A stretch of DNA of 64,000 nt from Epiperipatus broadwayi (taxonomy: Eukaryota > Onychophora > Udeonychophora > Euonychophora > Peripatidae). A model generated the notes under the pieces. That model saw only the letters and a program-made list of their open reading frames with translations. It was not told where the DNA came from and ran no database searches. Position numbers and translations under genes: made by a program. The stretch covers positions 2,091,438 through 2,155,437 of the forward strand of contig JAQFVV010006340.1 in NCBI GenBank assembly GCA_028023455.1, given 5' to 3'. Shown here piece by piece: positions 38,451 through 56,745 of this stretch. Each line of letters begins with the position of its first letter. Position 1 is the first letter of the stretch.

Positions 38451-40334
38451 TGTAACGATCCGGAGATGATTGCTTAACGTAAACTGCACTACGGGGCGCC
38501 ATCTAGGCATTTGAACCTAGAAAAATTTATAAAGTAGGCAGATACGTGAGTCAAAAAAAATATATATTTTTTTTTTTTCTTAAATTTTGATTCCGGTCGT
38601 TAGCCCATGTCACTAGCTCAGTGGAATAGCAGAGATTTAATAATATCATTTACTAGGATATAAAAGAATAAAGTAAGCCACTGCCAGTAATTCACATACA
38701 AACATTTATTTATGCACATATATATAAGGTTTAAAATTACTTTAGTGATTTACATTTAATTTAACATTTAACATTATTTTTTTTTACTTTGATTTTACTT
38801 TAATTTACATTGCATTACTATTATATTATAAATTTACATTTTTAATCAAGTTCGCACAGATGGGATTATATTAACCTGTTTAATATGTTGCTATAGATCG
38901 GTTACATAGATTTCAACGGTCAAAAACATTTCAAAGTAAACATAAACGATCAAAATACAAAGTTATTGATTACTGACAATTGCAGAGGGAAATATAAGAA
39001 ACCCTCTAGTATTCATCGTAAGATACCTGCATCGTCACCAATAACTTAAAAGACATCCGAATAAATACCTTTTAGATACTCACCGTAAGGTATCAGTATT
39101 TGTCGAATGTCTATATATTTTGATCAAATATGAAAACGCAAACATATTTAACCGATAGCCAATCTATGCAAGCGTCTATAAACAACTTAAATTTAATAGT
39201 TTTATAGGATCGAGCCTGAATATACTATATAGATTTGCATTCGAAAATAAAATATTCTATCCCTATTTAACCCTCCCTTAATTATCTTTACAAATCGATA
39301 CAGCCATTCACGCCCGACTCAAGTTTAACATTTTTTTATAATTTATTTAACGGAAAACAGAAATCATAACAACTTAAAGAACAAAATTAAATAAATAAAT
39401 AAATAAATAAATGGAAATGATTTTACAAATTAAATACATTAAATAAAATTATAACCAATTAATAAATATTGTTGGTCAGATAGAATAATATTAAAATCAT
39501 TTTAAATATGAAAAGTTTTTAATTTACTGTTCATAAATTTTAAAGTTCTTACGGTTATTGAAATAGTTCATCCTATTATATTCCTGGCCGTTTAAACGTG
39601 AATTCCCACGTCGTCCGAAGATTAGTATCCGGTTGATTTATTTATTTATCCTTTGGAGATTTTGTTTTTCGTGTAGTTGGTCCTCATTGTATAAACGATG
39701 GCCCATTTTTTTCTCTTTCTTAGCAGAACTGAAGGGATTGAAGCTGTGCGTCTTTTTCAATCCCCCCAGCGCTAACACCTAGCTGTTACATCGTCAATAA
39801 TCAATCAATTTCCAGTCACTAACTGATGCTTTCCAAAACTTGTCCTTTTTATATTTTTGTCAAAGGATTGAATTAACATTGCGTCATGGATGTAATGATC
39901 CTTTCGCTGAGGTCCGATTTCCCAAATGGATTTCTTTCATTGGCTAATCCGTTTCTATTGTTTTCTTTCTATCTGACTGAAGTTATTTCATTTAAATGCT
40001 CAAGGCTGGTTTACATTTAACTAATTAACAATCATTTCCATTTCTAATTAATTACCCTGTTTTCCAAATCAAAAATATATTTAAAGACAGATTTAGAGAT
40101 ATAATTTTATCTCCAAATCTTTTTAAAATTTAGTTTTAAAAATACCTTTTTCTTTAATAAAAATTTTATTTTAATAATTTTTATTATCTGTGCGACTTAA
40201 TATATAAGAGTTTAAGACGATATTTTAATTTCAATTTTTAATTTTTAAAGAAAGTTTTTAAATGCGAACTTTTTATTTTAACTTGTTTAATAATTATATA
40301 TAAAAAAACAATGTAACGAACGTCTGTGCTCGTT

Positions 40335-40337
<3 letters not shown>
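38451..40337. mobile_element. Solo-LTR-like unit inside an AT microsatellite
   Basis: This 1887-bp non-coding block begins TGTAACGATCC and ends GCTCGTTACA, giving TG...CA ends with an 8-bp terminal inverted repeat TGTAACGA/TCGTTACA. AT repeat lies directly on both sides, as if it had inserted into the microsatellite. Its base composition is less AT-extreme than the flanks. It lacks ORFs and has no partner LTR in the window, which fits a solo LTR. Near its right end TGTAACGA recurs and forms a small hairpin with the terminus (40312-40337). It is not the same sequence as the gypsy LTRs at 28971 and 35017. Confidence 0.6.

Positions 40338-40425
<88 letters not shown>
40338..40425. repeat. (AT)n microsatellite
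   Basis: Pure AT run at the right end of the LTR-like unit. Confidence 0.97.
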
Positions 40426-40427
<2 letters not shown>

Positions 40428-41902
40428 CCTTTGGTTTATTTCATCTATAAACCAATTGTAAGAAAATGAAACTAATTATAGGCAAAAATTTTTTTTTTTA
40501 TGTAAGAAAAGTTAAAAAGTTTTATTTGAAAAAGTAATAACTGTATAGCTCAAATATAACATATATAGAGATACAGTTTGTATTTGTATAAAATATAGCT
40601 AGCATTATTTAATGCAAGGGGGGTTGATTTTTTGTTGTACACCACTATAATAATTTACCAATATGATAAATATTTATATGGCTAAGATAAAGTCTTTATG
40701 AATTTTAATGTTTATTACTAAACAGTTGATGAAAATTGAAATTGAATTAGTTGTCAGTAGCTTTAGTTTGACAGTATCTTTTCAAGAGTATAGGCTTAAA
40801 ATTATAAGAAATTATAATGGATATTTAATGTTTGTGATTATAAGAAATTATAGTGGATATGTTATGCTCATGTATTCTGAATAAGCAGTTTTCTGATTAA
40901 TGTTCTGCATATGTATGTGTGTGTGATACAGCTATATGGGTTTGATTTTTTCTTTCCTTTATAGAAATTGATATACTGTTCTATATTATTTCATGATATA
41001 GTGTAAAAATGAATCTATTTTAGTTAGTTATTCCTAGCTCCAAAACATAAATCTAAATAAGAACTATTTAAGTTTTAAATAAAAGAATGTAACATTTATT
41101 TTACCAAAAAATTGTCAGTAGGGTTATCTTTTAATTGAATTTTCTTTTAATTGCTTTTTCATAAATTATCCAAAAATATGTTTGCCATGTGGCAAAATTG
41201 GAGCTGGAATGAGGAGTTAAAATTTGAGAGTTAATACTTGATCTTTAAATAGTTGATCTGAGAAGTTAATTAAAGGTGAAGAGAAAATCCAGACATAGAA
41301 AGAAAAGCTGACAGATATATTCTTTCTTTTCTTTCTCTCTGTACCTATAAAAAGGGTTGAAGAAAATGAGGGGGAGGACTTTAATAATTCAGAAATACCT
41401 GGCTAATTCAAAAACAATTTTTATCTCTGAATGTTTTTCTCTGATTTTTCAATTTTCTTTCTTAGAATTTAATATGTTTAGGAAGTTTACTTTATACCCA
41501 AGTTATGAATTTCTAATTCATATATAAGTGGTGCATGTTTCCTTTTTCTCCCTAAAAAGTCAATTGTGGACAAATCAACTTTTAATAAGAGATTCTGTGT
41601 TGAATGCCACAATGTGTCTATTTGGCTTATTAAAAATTCTTTAAGGAGAGAACTGTCAAACTTTTATGTAATGATGAAGGATCAATTCATATTTTAATAA
41701 TTATTTGGCTTATTAAATTTCTTTTTTTTTTTAAAAGAGAATGTCAAATGTCTGAATAATGTTTAAAAGTCAATTCATGTTTAATAACCAAAATCTACTT
41801 GTTTAAATGCATTTTGAACTTAAAATAAAAAAAACTATATTCAAACCCAGGAAGAAATTCATCAAAATGGAAAGGTAATCAGCAGTACTCTTTTAAATTG
41901 TT
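40426..41902. other. AT-rich intergenic DNA, no gene seen
   Basis: No motif-bearing frame or element ends. Confidence 0.6.
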
Positions 41903-42013
41903 TTTATATACATTTTGATTTAAAGAACTGTCTGTGCGCTTTTATATACATTTTGATTAAAATAACTGTCTGTGCATTTATATACATTTTAATTAAAAGG
42001 ATTGTCTGTACAT
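41903..42013. repeat. Minisatellite, three units of 36-38 bp
   Basis: TTTATATACATTTTGATT followed by an AACTGTCTGTGC-type end starts at 41903, 41941 and 41977. Confidence 0.9.
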
Positions 42014-43809
42014 CTATATAGCTATCTCCAAAATAAAAATAACCTAAATTGTGATTAATTGGTGGACAACATCAAGTCATCAAACTTAGCCCTCAAAGGA
42101 AGGAGACAATGGAAAGAGAATATTGTAATGTTTAATATTTATTCTTTATTTGTTTTGTTCATATAATATGTAGCATGTTTTATAGAAACTTTAGTGATTA
42201 GATTATATTAAATTTTTTTTTTATGTTTTAAAATGTTTAGAGGAAAAAAGAATGATTTGATCCCAATTAAAAAAAAAAGTTTAAAAATTGTTAACTCATA
42301 ATAGTGATAAAGTATAAATGCTTACATTTTTTTTTTTTTTTAAAAAGTTACAAAATATTCTTTTTGTTTGTTAACAAAATTTTATGCTTAATATAAGATA
42401 TATGAAGAGTAATTGGATGATCATATGAAGGATCATCGGTATGCTATAATGTTTGATTCGATCTGTTATTAATATAAATACTAGGTGTATGTTGTTGTGG
42501 TCTTGACTGTTTAAAATTGAGAACATTCATAGTTTTGACTCAAGATCTGGTTAATCTCTGTCATTTATCTAGACTGTAATCGATGTATGTGTGTCCATAT
42601 GTAAAGCTATTAGTTCTTGTTATTACTGGGGTAGAGTTATCTTACCTCCTCATAGATAGGAAATAACTGTCTCATGATTTATTTACTATGGCAGTAGGAG
42701 ATGACCAATTTTCACTCCAGTTATTTTTGTTAAGATAGGGAATTATTAATAGAGTTATTGTTCAAGTTGTAGAAAATGTTGTGCATGCTTATATAAAGTA
42801 AGTGTATAGACAAGAGTTCTTCACATGATTCTACGATTCAAGAAAGGACCTCTCTCACTGGCTAAAGCAAACATTTGAATTTAGGAGTTGTTGTTGTTTT
42901 TTTTAATTTCCCTTACCAAGTCGCTGATGTGTGCACATTATAAAATACTGCATGGTGATGTGAAATATGAAGAGTGTTTTTCTTATGTAGGACAGAATAA
43001 AAGTTGCCTCAACAGGATAAGAATTTTAGTCAGATGTATGTGTGTTGATGGGAGAATGACAAAGATTTTAATTTAGAAACTAACTGATCTATAGTCGATT
43101 TTGGGAAAGATGGTAAATTGAGTATCATCAAACTGTGGTGGCATGCTGCCTATCAAAATATATACAGTTGAAAAGCATGAGTATCTGGATGGCATGAACA
43201 TAAAATTGTGGTTTTTTAATTTAAACTCATGTGCAGGACCAATGAGAGAATTTTAGTGTCACATCATCCTTTTCATAAGAAATGTAAAAGTTATTGCTTT
43301 TTAAAATCATTTAAAAATTGATGATTATTTATTGTTGCTTGGTAGAATAACTAAAACTGATAAAATATTTTGGAATAGTCCAATTGATAATGTTTGCAAT
43401 AAAAAGGGGAGCAGGAATTTATAGGTTTTGCTTAAAGTTAAACATATGTAAATAGGAATTCTGATTCTCTGTGCGTAAGCAGTTTTTTTTTATTTGATAA
43501 ATAAATGGGTCAAAACAATGAATAAGTTATTCAAAAAATTAGTTAATTTAAATATAGATTCATATCATCAATATTATTCTTTAATAGATCTGATATCATA
43601 TATTTGAGTGTGATGACATGATATATAAGTGTGTTTTGTTTTTATTTTTATTTATTAGCATTATTATTATTGTAATAAAGATTTATTATTGTTATAAAAT
43701 TATATTGCGTCTTGTGTTTTAATGTTTCAAATATCTCCAGAATCTACATCCAGCACCTATATTTAAAGCTATTATTAGTTCATACTTAAATTTAAATTCT
43801 TCATTTTTA
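42014..43809. other. AT-rich intergenic DNA, no gene seen
   Basis: A 62-codon frame at 42888-43073 has no recognisable domain and I do not regard it as a gene. Confidence 0.55.
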
Positions 43810-44270
43810 AGATTGATTGATTCCATGATCGATTTACAGTAGTAATTTTTATATTGTTTCCATATTCGATTCACATAATTCATTTTTATACTGATAATTT
43901 ATTTCCATGATTGATTTACAGTATTTATTTTTATATTAATTCTTTCCATATTCGATTTACAGTATTTATTTTTATATTGATTCTTGCCATATTTGATTCA
44001 TATAATTCATTTTTATATTGATAATTTGTTTCCATATTCGATTCACATAATTCATTTTTATAATGATAATTTGGTTCCATATTTGATTCACATAATTCAT
44101 TTTTATATTGATAATTTATTTTCATGGTTGATTTTCATTTTTGCATAATTTATTTTCATATTTGATTTGCATAATCTATTTTTATGATTTATTTCCATAT
44201 GTCACTTACATAAGTAATTTTTTGGTTGATTTATATGATTAGTGTCCATGTTTTGCTTCCATAGTTTACT
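43810..44270. repeat. Minisatellite with units of roughly 30-45 bp
   Basis: The words TTTCCATATTCGATTCACAT and AATTCATTTTTATATTGATA alternate about ten times with divergence. Parts have a 45-bp period, so a - strand frame (43931-44125) shows repeated NYQYKNELCESNM-like words. This frame is a by-product of the period being a multiple of three. Confidence 0.85.
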
Positions 44271-44875
44271 TTGGAAAAATATAATAGATTTAAAATTATT
44301 AGTTAAATTTGGTCAAACAGATTCTATAATATGGAATAAAATTATAGGGAATAGTTAATGTAAGTTTAATAAATTTAATCATTTGGTTCGTTGCGATGTT
44401 GTGAATATTGGGAGCAGACATAAAATCACTTTGCTTCTCTCGGTGTTTAGTGTGACTCCCATTAGTAAACTCTTGTTAAAATTTAATTTAGTATATTTTG
44501 GGATCATATCCATTGCAATGTAATCGTTCATAAGTGCATCTCTTGACAGATCTAGACCTTGAGAAAGAGTAGTTCGATTATTAATCTAAGAGCTAGTTTG
44601 GAAGTCAAGTAGCATATTGTAATAAAATTAGAAATACTGTTGTTATAATAATGATCATGAATTGATAGTTGCTTGAAAGGTTAATATGTGTGTTTAAAGA
44701 AATAAGATTAAGGGTTATCAGATTAGAGAACACAACACAAACATTCCGTGTTATATAACTGTAGCTATTAAAAGTGATGGATGCTGAGAACGAAAAATAA
44801 AGTAATGAAATTAAATGGGGAGGATTTATTTATAATATTTTATCCTGTATTAAATTAAATAATAATTTTATATTA
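44271..44875. other. AT-rich intergenic DNA, no gene seen
   Basis: Nothing recognisable. Confidence 0.6.
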
Positions 44876-46220
44876 TAAACATAAATTTCACACCACCCAC
44901 CTCTCTCCACTCTATCTAATAACACTGATACACCTAAACACATATATGCTGAAAAGATAAATAATCACCAATATACATATTTCATGCTAAACCAGCAATC
45001 ATCAGTTGGTCCAGACTATCATCTTTATACACATATATAGTATAAGTGATCAGATATATATTAAGATAGACTATCCTCATAGTTTAATGGACAGGTTTCA
45101 ATCCAGTCCACACTCCAACTCTTCAACTGTCCATCCAATTGAAAATCTGATGATGGAATGCTCAAAGGCCACCCTGAGGCCGAGATTATTGTCACACCCA
45201 TGTTGACCTAAGGTCAATATGAACCCCACATGTACAGGACATAATCCATTTAATACATATGCAAGGATGGGCAGACATCTCTATAATGTAATAACTGAAA
45301 CACAGGCTTGTTATATACCTGTGGCTATATATATGTAATATAGGGTATATGAGCACAGACTTTCACACCACCCACCTCTCTCCACTATATCTAATAACAC
45401 TGATACACCTAAACACATATATGCTGAAAAGATAAACAATCACCAATATACATATTTCATGTTAAACCAGCAATCATCAGTTGGTCCAGACTATCATCTT
45501 TACACACATATATAGTATAAGTGCTCAGATATATATTAAGATAGACTATCCTCATAGTTTAATGGACAGGTTTCAATCCACTCCACACTCCAACTCTTCA
45601 ACTGTCCATCCAATTGGAAATCTGATGATGGAATGCTCAAAGGCCACCCTGAGGCCGAGATTATTGTCACACCCATGTTGACCTAAGGTCAATATGAACC
45701 CCACATGTACAGAACATAATCCTGTGTTTCAGTTATTACATTATAGAGATGTCTGCCCATCCTTGCATATGTATTAAATGGATTATGTCCTGTACATGTG
45801 GGGTTCATATTGACCTTAGGTCAACATGGGTGTGACAATAATCTCAGCCTCAGGGTGGCCTTTGAGCATTCCATCATCAGATTTTCAATTGGATGGACAG
45901 TTGAAGAGTTGGAGTGTGGAGTGGATTGAAACCTGTCCATTAAACTATGAGGATAGTCTATCTTAATATATATCTGAGCACTTATACTATATATGTGTGT
46001 AAAGATGATAGTCTGGACCAACTGATGATTGCTGGTTTAGCATGAAATATGTATATTGGTGATTATTTATGTTTTCAGCATATATGTGTTTAGGTGTATC
46101 AGTGTTATTAGATAGAGTGGAGAGAGGTGGGTCGTGTGAAAGTCTGTGCTCATATACCCTATATTACATATATATAGCCACAGGTATATAACAAGCCTGT
46201 GTTTCAGTTAAACATAAATT
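44876..46220. mobile_element. Tandem plus inverted satellite composite with 12-bp target duplication
   Basis: TAAACATAAATT is present on both sides (44876-44887 and 46209-46220). Between them are three copies of one unit: 44888-45361 and 45362-45721 in direct orientation (period 475), then 45722-46208 inverted. The copies are nearly identical, which is why three 66-codon frames with the same sequence appear (two on +, one on -). The second copy is cut short, and the inverted copy starts at a different point of the unit, so the junction at 45721/45722 is a switch in orientation. No coding function is implied. Within the unit TAGTTTAATGG and GGTTTCAATCC resemble tRNA A and B boxes but are only a few bases apart. 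Confidence 0.85.
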
Positions 46221-46720
46221 ATGAGTTCTCTGCAGCGATTACTGATTTATTTCTATTCATATATAAATACAATGTGTATAACATTTTCCGTAGTTACCAC
46301 TCGAAGTCAGATATTTATATGAAAGTTGTGGAAGAAAGTTGTCTTATTATTACAGATTTAGTACTAAATTATCATGAAATATTTGCATGAGTAATGCTAG
46401 GTTTGAAATTAAGACCACATAGATTGAATGGTTTTATCAACATTATTTTTTCAGAGACAGTTTAATAACTTTCTCCATTGTCTTTTATAGTCCTAAACAT
46501 GCCTAATGATGATGATCTCTGGTGGGCATTACGATTTATAGTTGCAATTTGGCGCCCAAGTATACTTGATCTTATTGTTAAGATTAATAGATAAACACCC
46601 TAGCCATCCTTGTTTGATCCTAAAGTTAATATTAAATTCAATTGACTAGCTACTTGAAATAAATAAGAGTTTGTTGAGGTTAAATAAGTTAAAGATTGCA
46701 TTGAGATAAATGTTGAGGCT

Positions 46721-46721
<1 letters not shown>
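46221..46721. other. AT-rich intergenic DNA, no gene seen
   Basis: A 63-codon frame at 46199-46387 partly overlaps the composite and has no recognisable motif. Confidence 0.55.

Positions 46722-46754
<33 letters not shown>
46722..46754. repeat. (AT)n microsatellite at the 3' end of PLE-1
   Basis: Short AT run beyond the 3' end of the left PLE-1 arm. Confidence 0.95.
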
Positions 46755-46759
<5 letters not shown>

Positions 46760-46978
46760 AATAAAAATATCCGTTAATTAAAAAAACAATATTGTAATTA
46801 TAATTGAAATAATATTTTAACGGTTTATAAATAATTACAAACAATCTTAAAATCCGCAGAAGTACTTTCAGTTACTTTCTAACCTGCCTCAACTGCCATT
46901 AAATTCAAAAACCAAAAGCGGAAGCAAACATCATCAATTCAAATTTCACGAATCTCGTATTTTAATGTTAGAAGCTTG

Positions 46979-47890
46979 TCAATTTATTAAATGCGTTTTA
47001 TTCCTGTTTATAAAAATTGCCTCTTTAATTTTTCTTTTACTATGGTTTCTCTCTTCATGAAGAATTTTCACATTTTCAAAATTAAATTTAAATTTATATT
47101 TACATGTTTTTTCGTGATCAAAGAAAACTGAAGAAGATATTAAATCACCATTATTTTTATTTTTTATACGCTTATACAGCAATTCATGTTCCTTCAATCT
47201 TTTCTCAATACTGCACCTAGATTCACCTATATATGATAGCATACAATCACAAAAAATTTGATATATGATATTACTTTTTTGCTTGAAAGGTATGACATCC
47301 TTAAAATTATTGACTAATTTATTAATATTGTTTGGAACGTAGAATGAAACATTGAACACATTCTTATATAAATCCTTAAAAAATTTTACTTGTGGATTTG
47401 AAATAAATGGAATAGATATCCATTTTTTATTATTAATCTTCATTTCTTTTAAATTATCATAATTTTTTTTAAATTGATATAAAGCATTGTTTATTTGTTC
47501 CATTTTATAACCGACATAAATCAATTCCTTGGCAAACATCTCAATATTTTTTAGTTTATCACTTTGGTAACGACATAATTTTTCATTCCAAAACAAAAAA
47601 GATTTAAAACTTGCCATCTTATGCATCATTGGTACTTTTGATTTACAATTTATATATCCTCTTTTTTGCAGTGGCTTAATTATTAGTTTATAATTTAATA
47701 TACTGTTATCTCTTGTGATCATTAAATCTAAATAGTTAATCTTATTGTCCTGTTCTTTTTCAATAGTCCATTTCAAGCCATTCAACTTATTTAATTCCTC
47801 TATAAGCAAATTTATACTATTAGTATTTCCACAAACAAAAACATCATCCACATATCTTTTGTAAATTTTACATCTCCAAACAATACACAT
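46979..47890 (-). CDS. PLE-1 reverse transcriptase C-terminal half plus GIY-YIG endonuclease, 5'-truncated
   Basis: Open frame of 303 codons. Residues about 10-18 are KRYVDDVFV, the catalytic transcriptase block. Residues 43-56 (EQDNKINYLDLMIT) and 76-92 (RGYINCKSKVPMMHKM) are typical PLE palm/thumb blocks. About residues 213-237 form the GIY-YIG nuclease core, IYQIFCDCMLSYIGESRCS, with the following arginine and KEHELL helix. Further on, FFDHEKTCKYKFKF and NHSKRKIKEAIFINRN complete the nuclease. The frame stops a few codons after THLIN. The first methionine is probably not native: a full PLE protein has several hundred more residues upstream and the copy is cut at the head-to-head junction. 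No stops interrupt what remains, so the insertion is fairly young. Confidence 0.88.
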   Translation of the reverse strand: MCIVWRCKIYKRYVDDVFVCGNTNSINLLIEELNKLNGLKWTIEKEQDNKINYLDLMITRDNSILNYKLIIKPLQKRGYINCKSKVPMMHKMASFKSFLFWNEKLCRYQSDKLKNIEMFAKELIYVGYKMEQINNALYQFKKNYDNLKEMKINNKKWISIPFISNPQVKFFKDLYKNVFNVSFYVPNNINKLVNNFKDVIPFKQKSNIIYQIFCDCMLSYIGESRCSIEKRLKEHELLYKRIKNKNNGDLISSSVFFDHEKTCKYKFKFNFENVKILHEERNHSKRKIKEAIFINRNKTHLIN

Positions 47891-48256
47891 AAATTAGTCA
47901 ATAATTCTAAGGATGTCATACCTTTCAAGCAAAAAAGTAATATCATATATCAAATTTTTTGTGATTGTATGCTATCATATATAGGTGAATCTAGGTGCAG
48001 TATTGAGAAAAGATTGAAGGAACATGAATTATTATATAAGCTTGTAAAAAATAAAAATAATGGTGATTTAATATCTTCTTCAGTTTTCTTTGATCATGAA
48101 AAAACATGTAAATATAAATTTAAATTTAATTTTGAAAATGTGAAAATTCTTCATGAAGAGAGAAACCATAGTAAAAGAAAAATTAAAGAGGCAATTTTTA
48201 TAAACAGGAATAAAACGCATTTAATAAATCGACAAGCTTCTAACATTAAAATATGA
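47889..48256 (+). pseudogene. PLE-1 inverted copy: GIY-YIG endonuclease fragment
   Basis: This repeats the C-terminal part of the - strand PLE-1 frame with very few changes: DCMLSYIGESRCSIEKRLKE is identical, KRIKN is replaced by KLVKN, and the end reads HLINRQASNIKI before the stop. In the - strand copy a TAA replaces the codon after HLIN, which shortens it. Homology starts at about 47889 (ATAAATTAGTCA) and continues through the 3' region to about 48417. Confidence 0.85.
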
Positions 48257-48430
48257 GATTCATGGAATTTGAATTGATGATGTTTGCTTCCGCTTTTGGT
48301 TTTTGAATTTAATGGCAGTTGAGGCAGGTTAGAAAGTAACCGAAAGTACTTCTGTGGATTTTAAGATTGTTTGTAATTATTTATAAACCGTTAAAATATT
48401 ATTTCAATTATAATTATATATATATATATA

Positions 48431-50162
<1,732 letters not shown>

Positions 50163-50993
50163 TTAAAAACTACCCACAAATCCATTCACTTCCCATCCAC
50201 CCTTAATATTAAAAGAACTCTTAAATAAGTTAATTGCTTCAGAATAATAAATTTTCAATAATAAAGACTCTTTAATTCTTCTTTTGATTTCATTTCTCTC
50301 AAAGAAGACAACCTTAGCTTCATCAAAATCAATAGTGTGGCCTGTATCTTTTTCATGGACATACAAAGCAGAACTAAGATATCTATTTTTAACTCTACTT
50401 TTATGAACCTTTATTCTTTCATTTAAACTCAAACTACTCTGACCTATGTAAACCTTCTTACAAAATAAACAAGGAATAAAATATACCACACCAGGAATAG
50501 TCTTTCTATCAAAAACTTCTTTTGTATTATTTAATAAATTATTCAATGTAACACCCCTTTTCCAAGCAATTTTCTTATTTCCAAACAATTTACTATTTCT
50601 ACACACAATTTTATAAGAAGACAATTTAAATGGCAAAGAAATAAAATCATATTTTTCTTTAACCTTTACATCCTTACAAATATTACTATTAAATAAAATA
50701 TTTTTAACAAATTTATCAGAGTATCCAACACTCAAATAATCTTTATAAAATTGATATTTCTGAAACAAAGCTACCCCACTAGAATTATTTAATTTAATAT
50801 TCCTATGACAATAATTCCTTAAAGCAGCTACTTTATGAGATACAGACTGATAGCTATCAGGTTTAATTATAGATCTTAATTCTTTACTTTTAACTAAATG
50901 ACTGCACAATAAACAATTAGTTTCTATATTTCTAATCACCAAAAGATCTAAAAATTTTAACTTACCAAAATCTAACCCCCCTCCTTCTAACAC
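50163..50993 (-). CDS. PLE-2 protein C-terminal part with GIY-YIG endonuclease, 5'-truncated
   Basis: Open frame of 276 codons from a second, clearly different PLE family. It starts inside the transcriptase region: [15 protein letters not shown] corresponds to the 'I-x-FLDL-x-I' block, and [18 protein letters not shown] to the conserved H-K block before the thumb. The nuclease core is [20 protein letters not shown] at about residues 168-187, with a CxxC pair and the GIY (here VYF) and YIG signatures. [13 protein letters not shown] supplies the next conserved arginine and helix, and [20 protein letters not shown] the H-x-x-x-x-GH block. The methionine start is an artefact: the frame is cut at 50994-50997, where a foldback begins. 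No stops interrupt it. Confidence 0.88.
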   Translation of the reverse strand: MLEGGGLDFGKLKFLDLLVIRNIETNCLLCSHLVKSKELRSIIKPDSYQSVSHKVAALRNYCHRNIKLNNSSGVALFQKYQFYKDYLSVGYSDKFVKNILFNSNICKDVKVKEKYDFISLPFKLSSYKIVCRNSKLFGNKKIAWKRGVTLNNLLNNTKEVFDRKTIPGVVYFIPCLFCKKVYIGQSSLSLNERIKVHKSRVKNRYLSSALYVHEKDTGHTIDFDEAKVVFFERNEIKRRIKESLLLKIYYSEAINLFKSSFNIKGGWEVNGFVGSF

Positions 50994-51022
50994 AAATTTT
51001 GTGTTAGAAGGAGGGGGGTTAG
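50972..51022. repeat. 25-bp perfect foldback at the truncated 5' end of PLE-2
   Basis: The arms 50972-50996 and 50998-51022 are exact reverse complements separated by one base. The left arm codes for the LEGGGL residues of PLE-2 (- strand); the right arm is an inverted copy of it. Confidence 0.95.
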
Positions 51023-51030
51023 GTTAAAAA

Positions 51031-56363
<5,333 letters not shown>

Positions 56364-56745
56364 ATTTTAGATGAAGAAAAAATGACAAAAAATGAATAGT
56401 GAGAACTCATAATTAATAAGTAATAAAAATCACTATCATTGCCATGTAAGGATTGATTTAAACATATTTTTTTTGTTTTATTGCTGGCTGTTTTTCAAAT
56501 GTTTTATTGTATTTTTTCAGTTATTAATATTCTTTTTAATTTTTCATTATTTTTGCAAATTTGAATGTGAAATAAATCGATTTCTAGAAGCTAAACTAAA
56601 ACCATTCTGATTATATGAGGGTTTAAAATTTTTGAATCGAAGCACACTCCAAATGTAATTGATGAATAACATTACTTTAGTCTCCTATGTACTTGACCAA
56701 TAAAATTAATACCAAGGTTTTTGAAAAAAGACAATATCAATAAGG

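Larger units (their letters stand above)
46790..48417. mobile_element. PLE-1: Penelope-like element with an inverted, shorter second copy
   Basis: Left arm (- strand, 46790-47888) and right arm (+ strand, 47889-48417) are nearly identical inverted copies of the same PLE 3' region, joined head to head. The longer left copy carries part of the reverse transcriptase plus nuclease; the right copy only nuclease and 3' region. Both 3' ends point outward and approach AT repeats. Inverted, partly truncated partner copies are a known feature of Penelope-type insertions. Confidence 0.9.

Noticed and set aside
42888-43076. Possible small gene of 62 codons
   Set aside because: No domain, no homologous frame in the window and composition typical of random AT-rich sequence; similar short frames occur by chance throughout.
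43931-44125. Repetitive 64-codon frame on the - strand
   Set aside because: Produced by a minisatellite with a 45-bp period.
27872-44270. CRISPR-like arrays
   Set aside because: The tandem repeats here have no unique spacers of constant size, and the context is eukaryotic.
45075-45110. tRNA-like A box (TAGTTTAATGG) and B box (GGTTTCAATCC) in the satellite unit
   Set aside because: The boxes are only a few bases apart instead of the usual 30 or more and no cloverleaf can be drawn, so a tRNA or SINE promoter call is not supported.
45006-46021. Three near-identical 66-codon frames that look like a conserved small protein
   Set aside because: They are the same repeat unit in three copies. Conservation follows from recent duplication and there is no recognisable domain.
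46545-46565. TTTGGCGCCCAAG, resembling an LTR primer binding site
   Set aside because: No LTR end, gag or pol remnant was seen next to it. The word is a short palindrome and may be coincidental.
51001-51025. GGGGGGTTAGG, resembling telomeric repeat
   Set aside because: It is one arm of the PLE-2 foldback and matches PLE coding sequence; there is no tandem TTAGGG.
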